Positions 40,383 through 49,643 of a DNA stretch of 64,000 nucleotides are shown piece after piece. The translations under genes were made by a program, and so were the position numbers. Source of the stretch: Methylohalobius crimeensis 10Ki (lineage in GTDB: Bacteria; Pseudomonadota; Gammaproteobacteria; Methylococcales; Methylothermaceae); contig NZ_ATXB01000001.1 of assembly GCF_000421465.1 (NCBI RefSeq), forward strand, positions 1,922,001 through 1,986,000, read 5' to 3'. Numbering within the stretch: position 1 is the stretch's first letter; every line of letters starts with the position of its first letter. Below the pieces are notes generated by a model. That model was not told the DNA's origin. It saw nothing but the letters and a program-made list of their open reading frames with translations, and made no database searches.

Positions 40383-40652
40383 CTATGTCCAATTCGCTTC
40401 TTTGAGTGAGCCGGGGTGATTTTCTCGGGCGCAGCATTCCCAATAGACCGCCAGCCCCCGATGAAGGCAGCGCACCTCCTGCTCCGGATAATCATTCGAA
40501 TAGAGGCAGAGAGCCCGAAAATATTCACTGATCTCCCGCGCCAGATGGGGAGTGGGATCGTGAAAATAGCGCCGCACCAGCCGTCGAATCATGGTTTCGA
40601 TATGGGATGAAGACAAATTTGCCAATGGATGCGAAATATAAACAGGACCCAT
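40383..40652 (-). CDS. Small protein of unknown function, paralog of the 40705-40998 product
   Basis: An 89-residue soluble protein I do not recognise. It has a GAGGAG ribosome binding site. Its middle (PTPHLAREISEYFRALC) aligns with PCPVLAQKVENHLRVLL of the next gene upstream, with the same spacing to a preceding hydrophobic/basic helix, so the two are probably diverged copies. Both lie between a DUF2325 gene and cytochrome genes. Cysteines are present but form no known motif. Confidence 0.6.
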   Translation of the reverse strand: MGPVYISHPLANLSSSHIETMIRRLVRRYFHDPTPHLAREISEYFRALCLYSNDYPEQEVRCLHRGLAVYWECCARENHPGSLKEANWT

Positions 40653-40704
40653 TCATTCTCCTCTCAATTTGGTACTGCCTCACGCTTGCGATATTTTCGT
40701 CCGT

Positions 40705-40998
40705 TCAGTGTTTGGTAACGCCGATAGGCACTGTCTCGATGGGACCGACCAAGCGCTGCATGGACGATCGATAGGACAAGTGCACCCATTGACCGTGCAA
40801 TTGTTCGAAAACCCCACGCCAATCCTTCAATTCTTCGCTGCACTCGGAATGCAGCAATACCCGTAGATGATTCTCCACTTTTTGAGCCAGAACCGGACAG
40901 GGTCTCAGGCTATAACAGGTCATCAGATGACTAATCACCGAAATCAGGGTGAGAAATTCAGGTTTTTCTCGACTTGAATCGCCTTGATGGTCGGTCAT
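40705..40998 (-). CDS. Small protein of unknown function, paralog of the 40383-40652 product
   Basis: A 97-residue soluble, mainly helical protein with no family I recognise. AAGGAGG lies upstream of the ATG. Shares with its neighbour the pattern P-x-LA-x(2)-[IV]-x(2)-[FH][FL]R-x-L preceded by a 15-residue helix. It sits 61 bp after the DUF2325 gene, probably in the same transcript downstream of the Fur box. Confidence 0.6.
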   Translation of the reverse strand: MTDHQGDSSREKPEFLTLISVISHLMTCYSLRPCPVLAQKVENHLRVLLHSECSEELKDWRGVFEQLHGQWVHLSYRSSMQRLVGPIETVPIGVTKH

Positions 40999-41059
40999 AC
41001 ATACCTCCTTTAAGTAGGTAGCAATGCAATATTTTTTTCTATGGGAATCGAAATCGACC

Positions 41060-42343
41060 CTAGGCCGGAATCAAAACCCGGCTATTACCCATATCATTCT
41101 TTGGCCCTATCTCATCAACGACCAATTTCCATAACCCTTCGACGAAGGCGGCCAGACTCGCCTTGGGCAGCAGCAGAAAAGGCTTGCCTCGTCGGCGGCA
41201 TTCGCGCTTGATCCGCCTCACCGCATCGTGGCTGACATGATCGAGGGGACACAGCACCCAATCGGCTCGAGTGAGTAGTGCATCCAGATAGACACGATTG
41301 TCCTCCTTTCCGCCGTCATGACAGATCAATTCACCGCGACAACGCTCCACTAAGGTCCGAAAACAGGCCCATTGGCGATGCCGGCCTCCCACATAAAGGA
41401 CCCGGCGACCGGACAAGTCGATGGCGGCATCTCCCACTGCACGATCGGCCCCTTCTTCTAAAAATCGCTCCAAGACAGCATTCAAATATTCATGCTCCTT
41501 GCTCAAGGTTGCCAACTGTTCCTTCAATTGCCGCTCCCGCTCATGGGCAGTCTCTGCCGCATGTTTCCAGCGGGCGGATTCGGATACCGCACGTTCACAG
41601 CGGTTTACAAGCTTGCCCAGGCTTGTCATCGCATCGTCCAATCGGCGACACAGGCGGTTGTTCTCGCTACCGCTTTCTATATGCTGGAGACGCCACTCGG
41701 CTGCCTTTAATCGGCGCTTGACCTCCATGGAATCGTCCAATTGATGGCGCAGTTGGGAGATTTCCCGGTCCTTTGCTTGAAGACGGCGCTGGAATTCCCG
41801 GCAAGACTGGCTCATCTCCTTCTCCAGTCTTGGCACTTGGCGCTTAAGCTGGACCAAACGCTGCATATCAATCCGCATCGAAGCCCCGTTCAAATGGGAA
41901 AGCATGTGGATTTCGCCAAACAGCCGGAACATGAGCGACTCCGAGGCACAGGGATGAGTGACCGCTGCCCAGAAAGCCCCGGCGATATCGCCTTCGGCAA
42001 AGGCCTTCTCCCACAATTGAGTCAATGCCGCTAAATCTTTTGCCTTTTTGAACTCCTTTAGGATCTGATCGTATTTCCGATCCAGATATTTCTGCACCAG
42101 TTTAGCCAAAGGGGAGGATTTGCCGATCAAAGTGACGAACGAACAGTGGAGCTCGTAGTCACTGACCCCCTGCGGGACCCCCAACCGGGCCTTACGACAA
42201 AGCTTGCGTAGCTCCTCCAAGGTCAGGCAGGTGCCGGCAATACTGCAATGGAATCGGTGCTCGAGTTGCCACAGTTTTTTGCGTTGGGAAGGAAATCCAA
42301 GGTTTGTCGTTGTCGATTCCAACCGTGCAACCGATGCAGTCAT
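41060..42343 (-). CDS. DUF2325 domain protein with long coiled coil
   Basis: A 427-residue cytoplasmic protein. Residues about 20-165 form a helical N-terminal part containing HRFHCSIAGTCLTLEELRKLC; about 170-310 are a coiled coil rich in Glu, Arg and Gln; about 330-410 are DUF2325 (VLYVGGRHRQWACFRTL, HDGGKEDN, ADWVLCPLDHVSHDA, KPFLLLPKASLAAFVEGL). The family's function is unknown. A strong Fur-like site lies 37 bp upstream, so expression is probably iron-repressed. First gene of a possible six-gene run. Confidence 0.85.
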   Translation of the reverse strand: MTASVARLESTTTNLGFPSQRKKLWQLEHRFHCSIAGTCLTLEELRKLCRKARLGVPQGVSDYELHCSFVTLIGKSSPLAKLVQKYLDRKYDQILKEFKKAKDLAALTQLWEKAFAEGDIAGAFWAAVTHPCASESLMFRLFGEIHMLSHLNGASMRIDMQRLVQLKRQVPRLEKEMSQSCREFQRRLQAKDREISQLRHQLDDSMEVKRRLKAAEWRLQHIESGSENNRLCRRLDDAMTSLGKLVNRCERAVSESARWKHAAETAHERERQLKEQLATLSKEHEYLNAVLERFLEEGADRAVGDAAIDLSGRRVLYVGGRHRQWACFRTLVERCRGELICHDGGKEDNRVYLDALLTRADWVLCPLDHVSHDAVRRIKRECRRRGKPFLLLPKASLAAFVEGLWKLVVDEIGPKNDMGNSRVLIPA

Positions 42344-42379
42344 AATGGTACCTCCTTCTCATCAATCCTTGAATACAAA

Positions 42380-42394
42380 TGATAATGATTATTT
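42380..42394. promoter_or_regulatory. Fur box
   Basis: TGATAATGATTATTT matches the 7-1-7 Fur motif TGATAATNATTATCA at 13 of 15 positions. It lies 37 bp upstream of the DUF2325 start and about 350 bp upstream of the divergent outer-membrane gene. Confidence 0.75.
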
Positions 42395-42743
42395 TTTGTA
42401 TATCAAGCCGAATTTACGACTCCTGACCTTCAGTATCCCCGACACATCAAAGGATGAATCTATTCAAAGAAAACAACCCTGCCGCTACGGTATGTGATGA
42501 TTCTTACTACAATACCGATTGGCTACGAAGCCGATAAATGTAAAAATTCAGCGATTGTCCCGCTCGGTAACGGAAAAAATGACGGAAAAAATGGAGGACA
42601 TGATGACGAACCCGCCGGGAACGAATTTGGATTCCAAAGCGTGGCCTGAAGAGGCGAATCCTAGAGAAAATAACGGTTCAAATTCGACACGAATAAATTG
42701 GGTTTGCTGGAGACGGGTCCGAAGCACGACTCTTCAGAAGGGA
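42395..42743. other. Non-coding region between Fur box and outer-membrane protein gene
   Basis: About 350 bp. The frame of the downstream DUF2490 gene stays open here from about 42519, but the encoded sequence is unlike a signal peptide or the barrel domain. It contains a 12-bp tandem repeat (CGGAAAAAATGA/CGGAAAAAATGG at 42571-42594) followed by GGAGGACATGATG, which could act as an alternative start site. No other feature seen. Confidence 0.4.
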
Positions 42744-43460
42744 ATGGGCTCAAAGCTATGGGTATTGCTTTGGTTTGGTTTAGGAATGCTGACGGCCAGC
42801 ACAGCGTACGCCGCCGACAACGCCTTTTTCGGCTGGTACGGCGTCTCCGCCCACGGGAGGTTGGACAAGCTTTCGCCGGCCCTGGAAAATTTCAGCTGGA
42901 GTGTCTTGAACCAGGCACGCTTCAGTCATCATGCCCAGGAAAAGTTTGCCAACAATTCCAACCGGCTTGCCGAATACTTGCTTTTCATCCAATTCAATTA
43001 TCACTTCAACGACCAGTTGCATGTGGGGCTGGGCTATACCCGCGACTGGCTCGACACCTTCAATGAAAACCGTGCCTACGAGGAAATCGGCTGGCAATCG
43101 GAGCCGTTCGAATGGGGCCGGTTGATGACGCGCACCCGGCTGGAACAGCGGGTTCATGACAACGCCAAAAACCGCAACGTCGGCTGGCGGGTGCGGGAGC
43201 TGGTCCAGTGGAGCTACCCCCTTCCGGGGCTGCCCAGGGTTGCTTTGGTCCTCAACGACGAAGTGATGTGGTATCTCAATTCCAGCCGATGGCGCAGCGA
43301 CGGCTTTGCCGAAAACCGCGTCTTCGGCGGCTTCAACTTCCGGATTCTTCCCGATATTCAACTCACTATGGGATATCTGAACCAGTTCGTGCGCAAGGAA
43401 ACTTCGAAGCAAAGTCAGCTCAACCACGCTTTGTTCACCAACCTGGATTTCAGCTTCTGA
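42744..43460 (+). CDS. DUF2490-type outer-membrane beta-barrel protein
   Basis: A 238-residue exported protein with a clear signal peptide (SKLWVLLWFGLGMLTASTAYA) and alternating hydrophobic/aromatic strands such as LHVGLGYTRDWLDTF, RLMTRTRLEQRV, and a C-terminal HALFTNLDFSF ending in phenylalanine, typical of outer-membrane barrels. RTRLEQR and the NDE motif fit DUF2490. The start at 42744 follows AGAAGGGA closely; an upstream in-frame ATG after GGAGG (42600/42603) would add about 48 residues before the signal peptide. Function unknown; position downstream of a Fur box suggests iron. Confidence 0.72.
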   Translation: MGSKLWVLLWFGLGMLTASTAYAADNAFFGWYGVSAHGRLDKLSPALENFSWSVLNQARFSHHAQEKFANNSNRLAEYLLFIQFNYHFNDQLHVGLGYTRDWLDTFNENRAYEEIGWQSEPFEWGRLMTRTRLEQRVHDNAKNRNVGWRVRELVQWSYPLPGLPRVALVLNDEVMWYLNSSRWRSDGFAENRVFGGFNFRILPDIQLTMGYLNQFVRKETSKQSQLNHALFTNLDFSF

Positions 43461-43524
43461 TTATGCAGAATCTCTAATACAAATCCTCACTCTAGGGAAA
43501 AATATTGGCTGCCGGACCGATACC

Positions 43525-44901
43525 ATGAAATGCCTTCAATGCTTTGTGACGGTCATGCTGATGCTGGGTAGCGGAATAGCCGCAGCCGAATCGGTCGGAC
43601 CGGCGGCTCGCGGCGAGCTTCCCGCACATCCCTTGACTCTGCAACAGGCCATTGATCTGGCCATCCAGCGCAATCCCGACATGCATGTGGCGCAGGCTCG
43701 AATCGAGACCGCCCGCGCCCGCATGCAGGAGGTTCAGGCGGCCTTTTTCCCCCATCTCCAGGCGGGTCTCGGCTATACCGCGTCCAACGATCCCAGCCGT
43801 GCCTTCGGTATGATCGTGGCCCAACGTCGCTTCGATTTCAGCATGGACATCAATGAGCCGGGTTATATCAAAGATTTCCGGCCCGAGATCGGGGCAAGCT
43901 GGTCGCTGTTCCGCGGCGGACAGGACTATTTCACCCGGCAGGCGGCGAAACTCGGCCTGGATGCCCAAAAGGCCCGCAAAAACGCCGTCCACGGCACCCT
44001 TCGCGCCGCTGTCAGTAGCGCTTTCTACGCGCTGTTGGAAGCCCCTCAACAAATCGAGGTGGCCCGACGCACGCTGACCGCCATCGGCAGAGAACTGGAG
44101 CACGTCCGCTCTCGCCGAGAGCAAGGCATGGCGCTGAAATCCGATGTCCTCTCCCTGGAGGTTCGATTGAATCAAGCCGAGGCGGCGGAAATCCGGGCCC
44201 GGAACGCGGAAGAAGCCGCTCGGACCGCCTTGCGTGCATTACTCGCCGCCCCGGCGGACAGCTCATTGAAAGCCAATCCCACCGATGTCGCCGAACCGCC
44301 CGCTGCCCCGGGAAAATTCAGCGACTGGCTCGATCAAGCCCGGCGTCACCGTCCCGAACTTCAGGCCGCGGAAAAGAACGTGGCGGCCAAGGAAAAGGCG
44401 CTTCTGGCCGCGCGCGGCGCTCGCCTGCCACGCGTCGATGCGTTCGCCGTGTACGGTCAAAACAGCAAGAAACCCCACTTCTCCACCGATAAAGACAATG
44501 TCACCGTGGGGGTTCGGGCCGAAATCGATCTGTTTTCCGGCGGCGCGATCACGGCGCGGATCGAGCAGGCCCAACGACAGCTGGAAGAAGCCCGCGCCCT
44601 CAATCAGAAAATCCACTTGCAAGTGGAACGGGAGGTCAAACAGGCCTGGCTGACGCTTCGGGAAGCCCTGGCGCAACTGAATGTCGCCCGCGCCGAAGTC
44701 GCCGCCGGCGAGGAAGCCCTGCGTCTGGTCCGTGAACAATACCGCGGCGGCACCGCGACGGTCACCCGCTATCTCAACGCCGAAACCGACGCCGCCAGCG
44801 CGCAACTCCATCTGATCTCCGCCCGTTTCAACACCCTTACCGCCCAAGCCGAGATGCAACGCGCGACCGGCATGGGGATCGCTCAGGAGCCTTCGTCATG
44901 A
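43525..44901 (+). CDS. TolC-family outer-membrane efflux protein
   Basis: A 458-residue exported protein with two OEP repeats: LTLQQAIDLAIQRNPDMHVAQARIETARARM in the first and HRPELQAAEKNVAAKEKALLAARGARLP in the second, each followed by long coiled helices. Forms the outer-membrane channel of the RND system encoded by the next two genes; it overlaps the adaptor gene by four bases (ATGA). Confidence 0.93.
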   Translation: MKCLQCFVTVMLMLGSGIAAAESVGPAARGELPAHPLTLQQAIDLAIQRNPDMHVAQARIETARARMQEVQAAFFPHLQAGLGYTASNDPSRAFGMIVAQRRFDFSMDINEPGYIKDFRPEIGASWSLFRGGQDYFTRQAAKLGLDAQKARKNAVHGTLRAAVSSAFYALLEAPQQIEVARRTLTAIGRELEHVRSRREQGMALKSDVLSLEVRLNQAEAAEIRARNAEEAARTALRALLAAPADSSLKANPTDVAEPPAAPGKFSDWLDQARRHRPELQAAEKNVAAKEKALLAARGARLPRVDAFAVYGQNSKKPHFSTDKDNVTVGVRAEIDLFSGGAITARIEQAQRQLEEARALNQKIHLQVEREVKQAWLTLREALAQLNVARAEVAAGEEALRLVREQYRGGTATVTRYLNAETDAASAQLHLISARFNTLTAQAEMQRATGMGIAQEPSS

Positions 44902-45980
44902 CCTCCCGTAAACGTTTCTCCGGCAAACTGATCCTCGTGCCTCTCGTCGTGCTCGCCGTGGCCCTTCTGCTTTTTTATCTGCAAGGTGGCTTTTCCCGCA
45001 AGACCCCTCCCGGACAGACCGAGGTATCGCCCCCCCCGGCCAAAGGGGAAATCGTTGCCGTCACGCGGGAAACCTTACCCATCCGCTTGAGCTGGCCGGC
45101 CACGGTCGTCTCCCACACCGTCGCCCGGATCGCCCCCAAATTTCCCGGCCGTATCCTTGAAATCACCGTCAGACCGGGGGATTCGGTTCAAGCGGGACAA
45201 CTGTTGGTACAACTGAACGCCAGCCAAATCCGAGCCCAGTGGCAGGCGGCCCAAGCCGCCCTCGCTTCCGCGCGGGCGCAGGCCGAACGGGCGGAAGCCG
45301 ACGCCCGCCGACTCCGCAATCTATATGCCCAAGAAGCCGCCACCCGTCAGGATCTCGACGCCGCCCTGGCCGCCGAGCGGAGTACCCGAGCCCAAGTGGA
45401 GGCGGCGCGCCATCGCGTCGAAGCCATCCGCGCCCAACTGCAAGAAACCGAACTCAAGGCACCGTTCGCCGGCAACGTGATCGAACGCCGCGCCGATCCC
45501 GGCGACATGGGCCTTCCGGGCCAACCCATCCTGGTGCTTCAGGACCCCGACCGGTTGCAAGTAGAAACGGCGGTTCCGGAACGTTGCCTCGGAGGTTCGA
45601 AGGTGGGCGACCCGCTGGCGGTGGAAATCCCCGGCGCCCAACTGAAACTCACCGCCCGCATCACCGAAAGAGCCGCGGCCGCCGACCCCTTGACCCACAC
45701 GGTTCTGGTGAAGGCAATCTTGCCCGCCCACCGGTCGATCACCCCGGGCGCGTTCGCCTGGGCACGTCAGGCGTGCGGAAAGCGCGAGGCCCTATTACTG
45801 CCCGCCACCGCCGTCCGCCGCGTCGGCCAGCTGGAAGAAGTCACCCGGGTTAAAAACGGAGTCGTCCAGGTCCGGCTGGTGCGAACCGGTCAGCGCCACG
45901 ACAATCGGGTGGAGATCTTGTCCGGCCTGCAAGCGGGCGACCGAGTTCTAATGCCGTCGGCAAGGGCGGAGGCAGAATGA
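44898..45980 (+). CDS. RND efflux periplasmic adaptor (membrane fusion protein)
   Basis: A 360-residue HlyD/AcrA-type adaptor: N-terminal membrane segment (about 10-28), a lipoyl half-motif GRILEITVRPGDSVQAGQLLVQLN, a short coiled-coil hairpin, the second lipoyl half ELKAPFAGNVIERRADPGDMG, and a C-terminal barrel. Links TolC to the RND pump; overlaps both neighbours by four bases. Confidence 0.92.
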   Translation: MTSRKRFSGKLILVPLVVLAVALLLFYLQGGFSRKTPPGQTEVSPPPAKGEIVAVTRETLPIRLSWPATVVSHTVARIAPKFPGRILEITVRPGDSVQAGQLLVQLNASQIRAQWQAAQAALASARAQAERAEADARRLRNLYAQEAATRQDLDAALAAERSTRAQVEAARHRVEAIRAQLQETELKAPFAGNVIERRADPGDMGLPGQPILVLQDPDRLQVETAVPERCLGGSKVGDPLAVEIPGAQLKLTARITERAAAADPLTHTVLVKAILPAHRSITPGAFAWARQACGKREALLLPATAVRRVGQLEEVTRVKNGVVQVRLVRTGQRHDNRVEILSGLQAGDRVLMPSARAEAE

Positions 45981-48900
45981 ACGCCGAGCAAAACCTGGGC
46001 TTTATCGCCCGGATCGTCGAACTGTTCATCACTTCCCGTCTGTCGCCGCTGATCCTCATCGCTTCCTTGCTGATGGGCATGGCGGCGCTGCTTCTGACCC
46101 CGCGCGAGGAAGAACCCCAGATCGTGGTGCCGGTGATGGACGTGTTCGTGGAAGCGCCGGGCGCCTCGGCGGACGAAGTGGAAAAACTCGTGGCCACGCC
46201 GCTGGAGCAAAAGCTTTGGGAGATTCCGGGGGTGGAATACGCCTATTCCATGTCGATGCCGGGACGGGCCGTGGCCACGGTGCGCTATTACGTGGGCGAG
46301 GACCGCGAGGACAGCTTGCTCAAGACTTGGAGCAAGCTGATGTCCAACCAAGACTTGATCCCGCCCTTCGTCTCCGGCTGGACGGTCAAACCGGTGGAAA
46401 TCGACGACGTTCCCATCGTCCTGTTGACTCTGTCTTCCCCCGATCCGGCTTATGGGGGCTACGAATTGCGCCGCATCGCCGAGGAATTGGTGGATAAAAT
46501 CGGCACCGTGGAAAACACCGGCAAGATCTGGATCAGCGGCGGGGAAAGGCGCACTTTGCGGATCTATCCGAATCCGGCCAAGCTCGCCGCCCATCAGGTG
46601 ACGTTACTGGAACTGATTCGAACGCTCCAAGCCGCCAACCTGAACCTTCAAGCCGGGGAGTTCGATCTCTCCGACCGCCGCCTGCGCCTGGAAGCCGGCC
46701 CCTTCATCCGAACCCTGGCGCAGGCGGAATCCATCGTGATCGCCCAGCACGGCGGACGTCCGGTCTATTTGCGCGAAGTGGCCCGTTTGGAAGACGGACC
46801 GGCGGAGACGGACACTTATACGCGCATCGGTTTCGGTCCTCAAGCCGGCCGCAGCGAAATCATCGCCGGCCCCGAAGCCAGCGCCGGCGAAAGCGGTCCC
46901 GCAGTCACCATCGCCGTCCCCAAGCGGCGCGGCGCCAACGCTGTGACCGTGGCCCGCGCGGTGATCGATCAAGTGAAATCTCTCCACGACCGGGTCATTC
47001 CCTCCCAAGTGACGGTCACGGTCACTCGCGATTACGGCCGAACCGCCAACGACAAAGTCAATGAACTGGTCCAAAATCTGGTGGTGGCCATCCTCCTCGT
47101 GGTCACCGTGCTGGCCATCATTTTGGGCCTGCGCGAGGCATTCGTGGTGGCCATCGCCGTACCGGTCACCTTCGGCGTGACTCTGTTCATGGATCTCCTA
47201 TTCGACTACACCATTAACCGCGTCACTTTGTTCGCCTTGGTTTTATCTTTGGGGCTCTTGGTCGACGATCCCATCGTCAATATGGAAAACATCTACCGCC
47301 ACTTCAAAATGCGCCGCCAACCGCCCTTGCCGGCCGCCTTGACCGCGGTGGACGAAGTGCTGCCTCCCACCATCTTCACCACCCTGACCGCCATCGTCTC
47401 TTTTTTGCCCATGGCCTTCATCACCGGCATGATGGGACCCTACATGGGCCCCATGGCCTTCAACGTCCCGGTGGCCCTGACCGTTTCCACCTTTGTGGCG
47501 ATCACCATCACACCGTGGATCAGCTATCGCCTGCTCAAAGGAGACTACGGCAAAAAGGAAGAGGAATCTTTCGATCTTGAACGTACCTGGATTTATCGAG
47601 TCTATCGCGCCCTTCTGGCGCCTTTACTTAAAACGCCTCGGCACGCCGGTCTATTTCTGCTGGCGGTGGCGATTCTGTTTCTGCTCTCCTGTCTCCTGGT
47701 GGTCTTCAAGGTGCCGCTGAAACTCTTGCCGTTCGACAACAAAAGCGAACTGCAATTGGTGATCGATATGCCTCGCGGGACCACTCTGGAAACGACCGAC
47801 GCGGTCACCCGGGATCTGGAGGCCTATCTGGCCACGGTCAACGAGATCACCGACTTCAGTGCCTATGTGGGGCTCGCCTCCCCTATGGACTTCAACGCCA
47901 TGGCCCGGCGCTATTATTTGCGCCGCGGCGCCCATCAAAGCGACATCCGGATCAACTTGGTTCACAAGCTCGACCGCGATCAACAATCCCATCAGATCGC
48001 ATTGCGCATTCGGCCCGCCGTCGAGCGCATCGCCGCCCGCCACGGCGCCAATGTCAAAATCGTGGAAACCCCGCCCGGCCCGCCGGTACTCTCCACCGTG
48101 GTGGCCGAAGTTTACGGTCCGCCGGGAGGCTCGTATGCCGACCTCGTCGTCAACACGAAGAAAGTCCGGCAGGAGTTCGATAAGCTCGACATCCTGGTGG
48201 ATGTGGATGATTTCGTGGATGCCCCCCAAACCCTCTTGCACTACCATCTGGATCAATCCAAAGCGGCGCTCCACGGCATTACCGTCCAGCAGACGGCGAA
48301 GACTTTGGCGGCGGCCCTCGACGGCGCGCAGATAGGCATTCTGCACGCCGATGGCGAGCGTTTTCCCGCCTCTATCTTGGTCCGCCTGACTCGTCCCCTC
48401 CGCTCGGTTCCCGAGACCCTCCTGACCTTGCGGGTACGCGCCCAAGACGGCCATCTGATTCCCCTGGGGGAAGTGGGGCACTTTGAGCGCGAAGCACAGC
48501 CGACGACTCGCTTCCATAAGAATTTGCAACCGGTCAACTACGTCGTCGCCGAACTCGCCGGCCATGCCCCGGTGGAGGCGGTCATCGCTTTAACCCGCGC
48601 CTTCAACGAGCGTCCCCTGCCGGAAGGCTACGATGTCACCCTGCGCGGAGAAGGCGAATGGAAAATCACCGTGGATGTGTTTCGCGATCTGGGAATCGGC
48701 TTCGGCGCCGCCTTATTGCTGATTTATGTCTTGTTGGTGATTCAGACCAATTCTTTAGGGATGCCGGGAGTGATCATGCTCGCCATTCCCCTGACCATCA
48801 TCGGCATCATGCCCGGCTTCTGGCTCTTGAACATGCTCCCGGAACCGATCGGGCCCTACCCCAACCCGGTTTTTTTCACCGCCACCGCTATGATCGGGAT

Positions 48901-49192
48901 GATTGCCTTGGCCGGCATCGTGGTGCGTAATTCCATTTTATTGATCGATTTCACCGAACGGCTTCGCAGCCAAGGCCGATCCTTGCGCGAAGCGCTGATC
49001 GAAGCCGGCGCGGTGCGTTTTCGGCCGATTCTCCTGACCGCATTCACCACCTTGTCCGGCGCCGTGGTCATGACGCTGGACCCCATCTTCTCGGGACTGG
49101 CGTGGAGCTTCATCTTTGGCATCTTCGCCTCCACTTCCTTTACTTTATTAGTGATTCCGGTGGTTTATTGGTTGTTGTCCAGAACCCGGTAG
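45977..49192 (+). CDS. RND efflux transporter permease
   Basis: A 1071-residue inner-membrane pump with the usual 2x6 transmembrane layout. The proton-relay aspartates are present, D430 and D431 in LGLLVDDPIVNMENIYRHF; GxxxxxTLxRPI-type repeats include FGVTLFMDLLFDY and the C-terminal FRPILLTAFTTLSGAVVM. No charged residues typical of CusA heavy-metal pumps are obvious, so a multidrug/hydrophobic-substrate or unassigned RND type is more likely. Operon TolC-MFP-RND is complete. Confidence 0.92.
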   Translation: MNAEQNLGFIARIVELFITSRLSPLILIASLLMGMAALLLTPREEEPQIVVPVMDVFVEAPGASADEVEKLVATPLEQKLWEIPGVEYAYSMSMPGRAVATVRYYVGEDREDSLLKTWSKLMSNQDLIPPFVSGWTVKPVEIDDVPIVLLTLSSPDPAYGGYELRRIAEELVDKIGTVENTGKIWISGGERRTLRIYPNPAKLAAHQVTLLELIRTLQAANLNLQAGEFDLSDRRLRLEAGPFIRTLAQAESIVIAQHGGRPVYLREVARLEDGPAETDTYTRIGFGPQAGRSEIIAGPEASAGESGPAVTIAVPKRRGANAVTVARAVIDQVKSLHDRVIPSQVTVTVTRDYGRTANDKVNELVQNLVVAILLVVTVLAIILGLREAFVVAIAVPVTFGVTLFMDLLFDYTINRVTLFALVLSLGLLVDDPIVNMENIYRHFKMRRQPPLPAALTAVDEVLPPTIFTTLTAIVSFLPMAFITGMMGPYMGPMAFNVPVALTVSTFVAITITPWISYRLLKGDYGKKEEESFDLERTWIYRVYRALLAPLLKTPRHAGLFLLAVAILFLLSCLLVVFKVPLKLLPFDNKSELQLVIDMPRGTTLETTDAVTRDLEAYLATVNEITDFSAYVGLASPMDFNAMARRYYLRRGAHQSDIRINLVHKLDRDQQSHQIALRIRPAVERIAARHGANVKIVETPPGPPVLSTVVAEVYGPPGGSYADLVVNTKKVRQEFDKLDILVDVDDFVDAPQTLLHYHLDQSKAALHGITVQQTAKTLAAALDGAQIGILHADGERFPASILVRLTRPLRSVPETLLTLRVRAQDGHLIPLGEVGHFEREAQPTTRFHKNLQPVNYVVAELAGHAPVEAVIALTRAFNERPLPEGYDVTLRGEGEWKITVDVFRDLGIGFGAALLLIYVLLVIQTNSLGMPGVIMLAIPLTIIGIMPGFWLLNMLPEPIGPYPNPVFFTATAMIGMIALAGIVVRNSILLIDFTERLRSQGRSLREALIEAGAVRFRPILLTAFTTLSGAVVMTLDPIFSGLAWSFIFGIFASTSFTLLVIPVVYWLLSRTR

Positions 49193-49363
49193 AATTCTCG
49201 CCTGATTCCTGTCCGTCAACACTTTTTTCGATTTCAGGAAAGTCCGCTGGAACGCATGTCGGAAACTTTCGCCGCGGTGTATTTTTGTCCGGCAAAATGC
49301 TAGATTGATGGGTTTGTAATATTTCCCAAGCCCAAAAAACCAGTAAGAACAAAAGGTTGACAA

Positions 49364-49612
49364 ATGGCCGATCTATTCGATAGCGGGATCGAACTGATGC
49401 TCATCGGGATGGGCATCGTATTCCTGTTCCTGGGATTGCTGGTGGCGACCGTCAACGGAATGTCCCGAATCATTTGCCGCTGGTTTCCGGACCAACCACC
49501 GCCGACACCCTCTCGCCCTTTCCGGACCGCCGCCGCCCAAGCCGAGAAAGGAGATATCGTCGCCGCCATCGGCGCCGCGATACACCGCTATCGGACCGAA
49601 CACCGCAATTGA
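49364..49612 (+). CDS. oadG: Oxaloacetate decarboxylase gamma chain
   Basis: An 82-residue protein with one N-terminal membrane helix ([23 protein letters not shown]) and a short proline-rich cytoplasmic tail, typical of OadG, which assembles the Na+-pumping complex. It is followed by the alpha and beta subunit genes in the order gamma-alpha-beta. Weak ribosome binding site (AAAAGG). Confidence 0.88.
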   Translation: MADLFDSGIELMLIGMGIVFLFLGLLVATVNGMSRIICRWFPDQPPPTPSRPFRTAAAQAEKGDIVAAIGAAIHRYRTEHRN

Positions 49613-49643
49613 CCCAACCCAGCTCTCGAGGAGTCCCCCCATC

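Noticed and set aside
42519-42743. 75-residue N-terminal extension of the DUF2490 protein
   Set aside because: It precedes a clear signal peptide and has no similarity to the family; kept only as an alternative start note.
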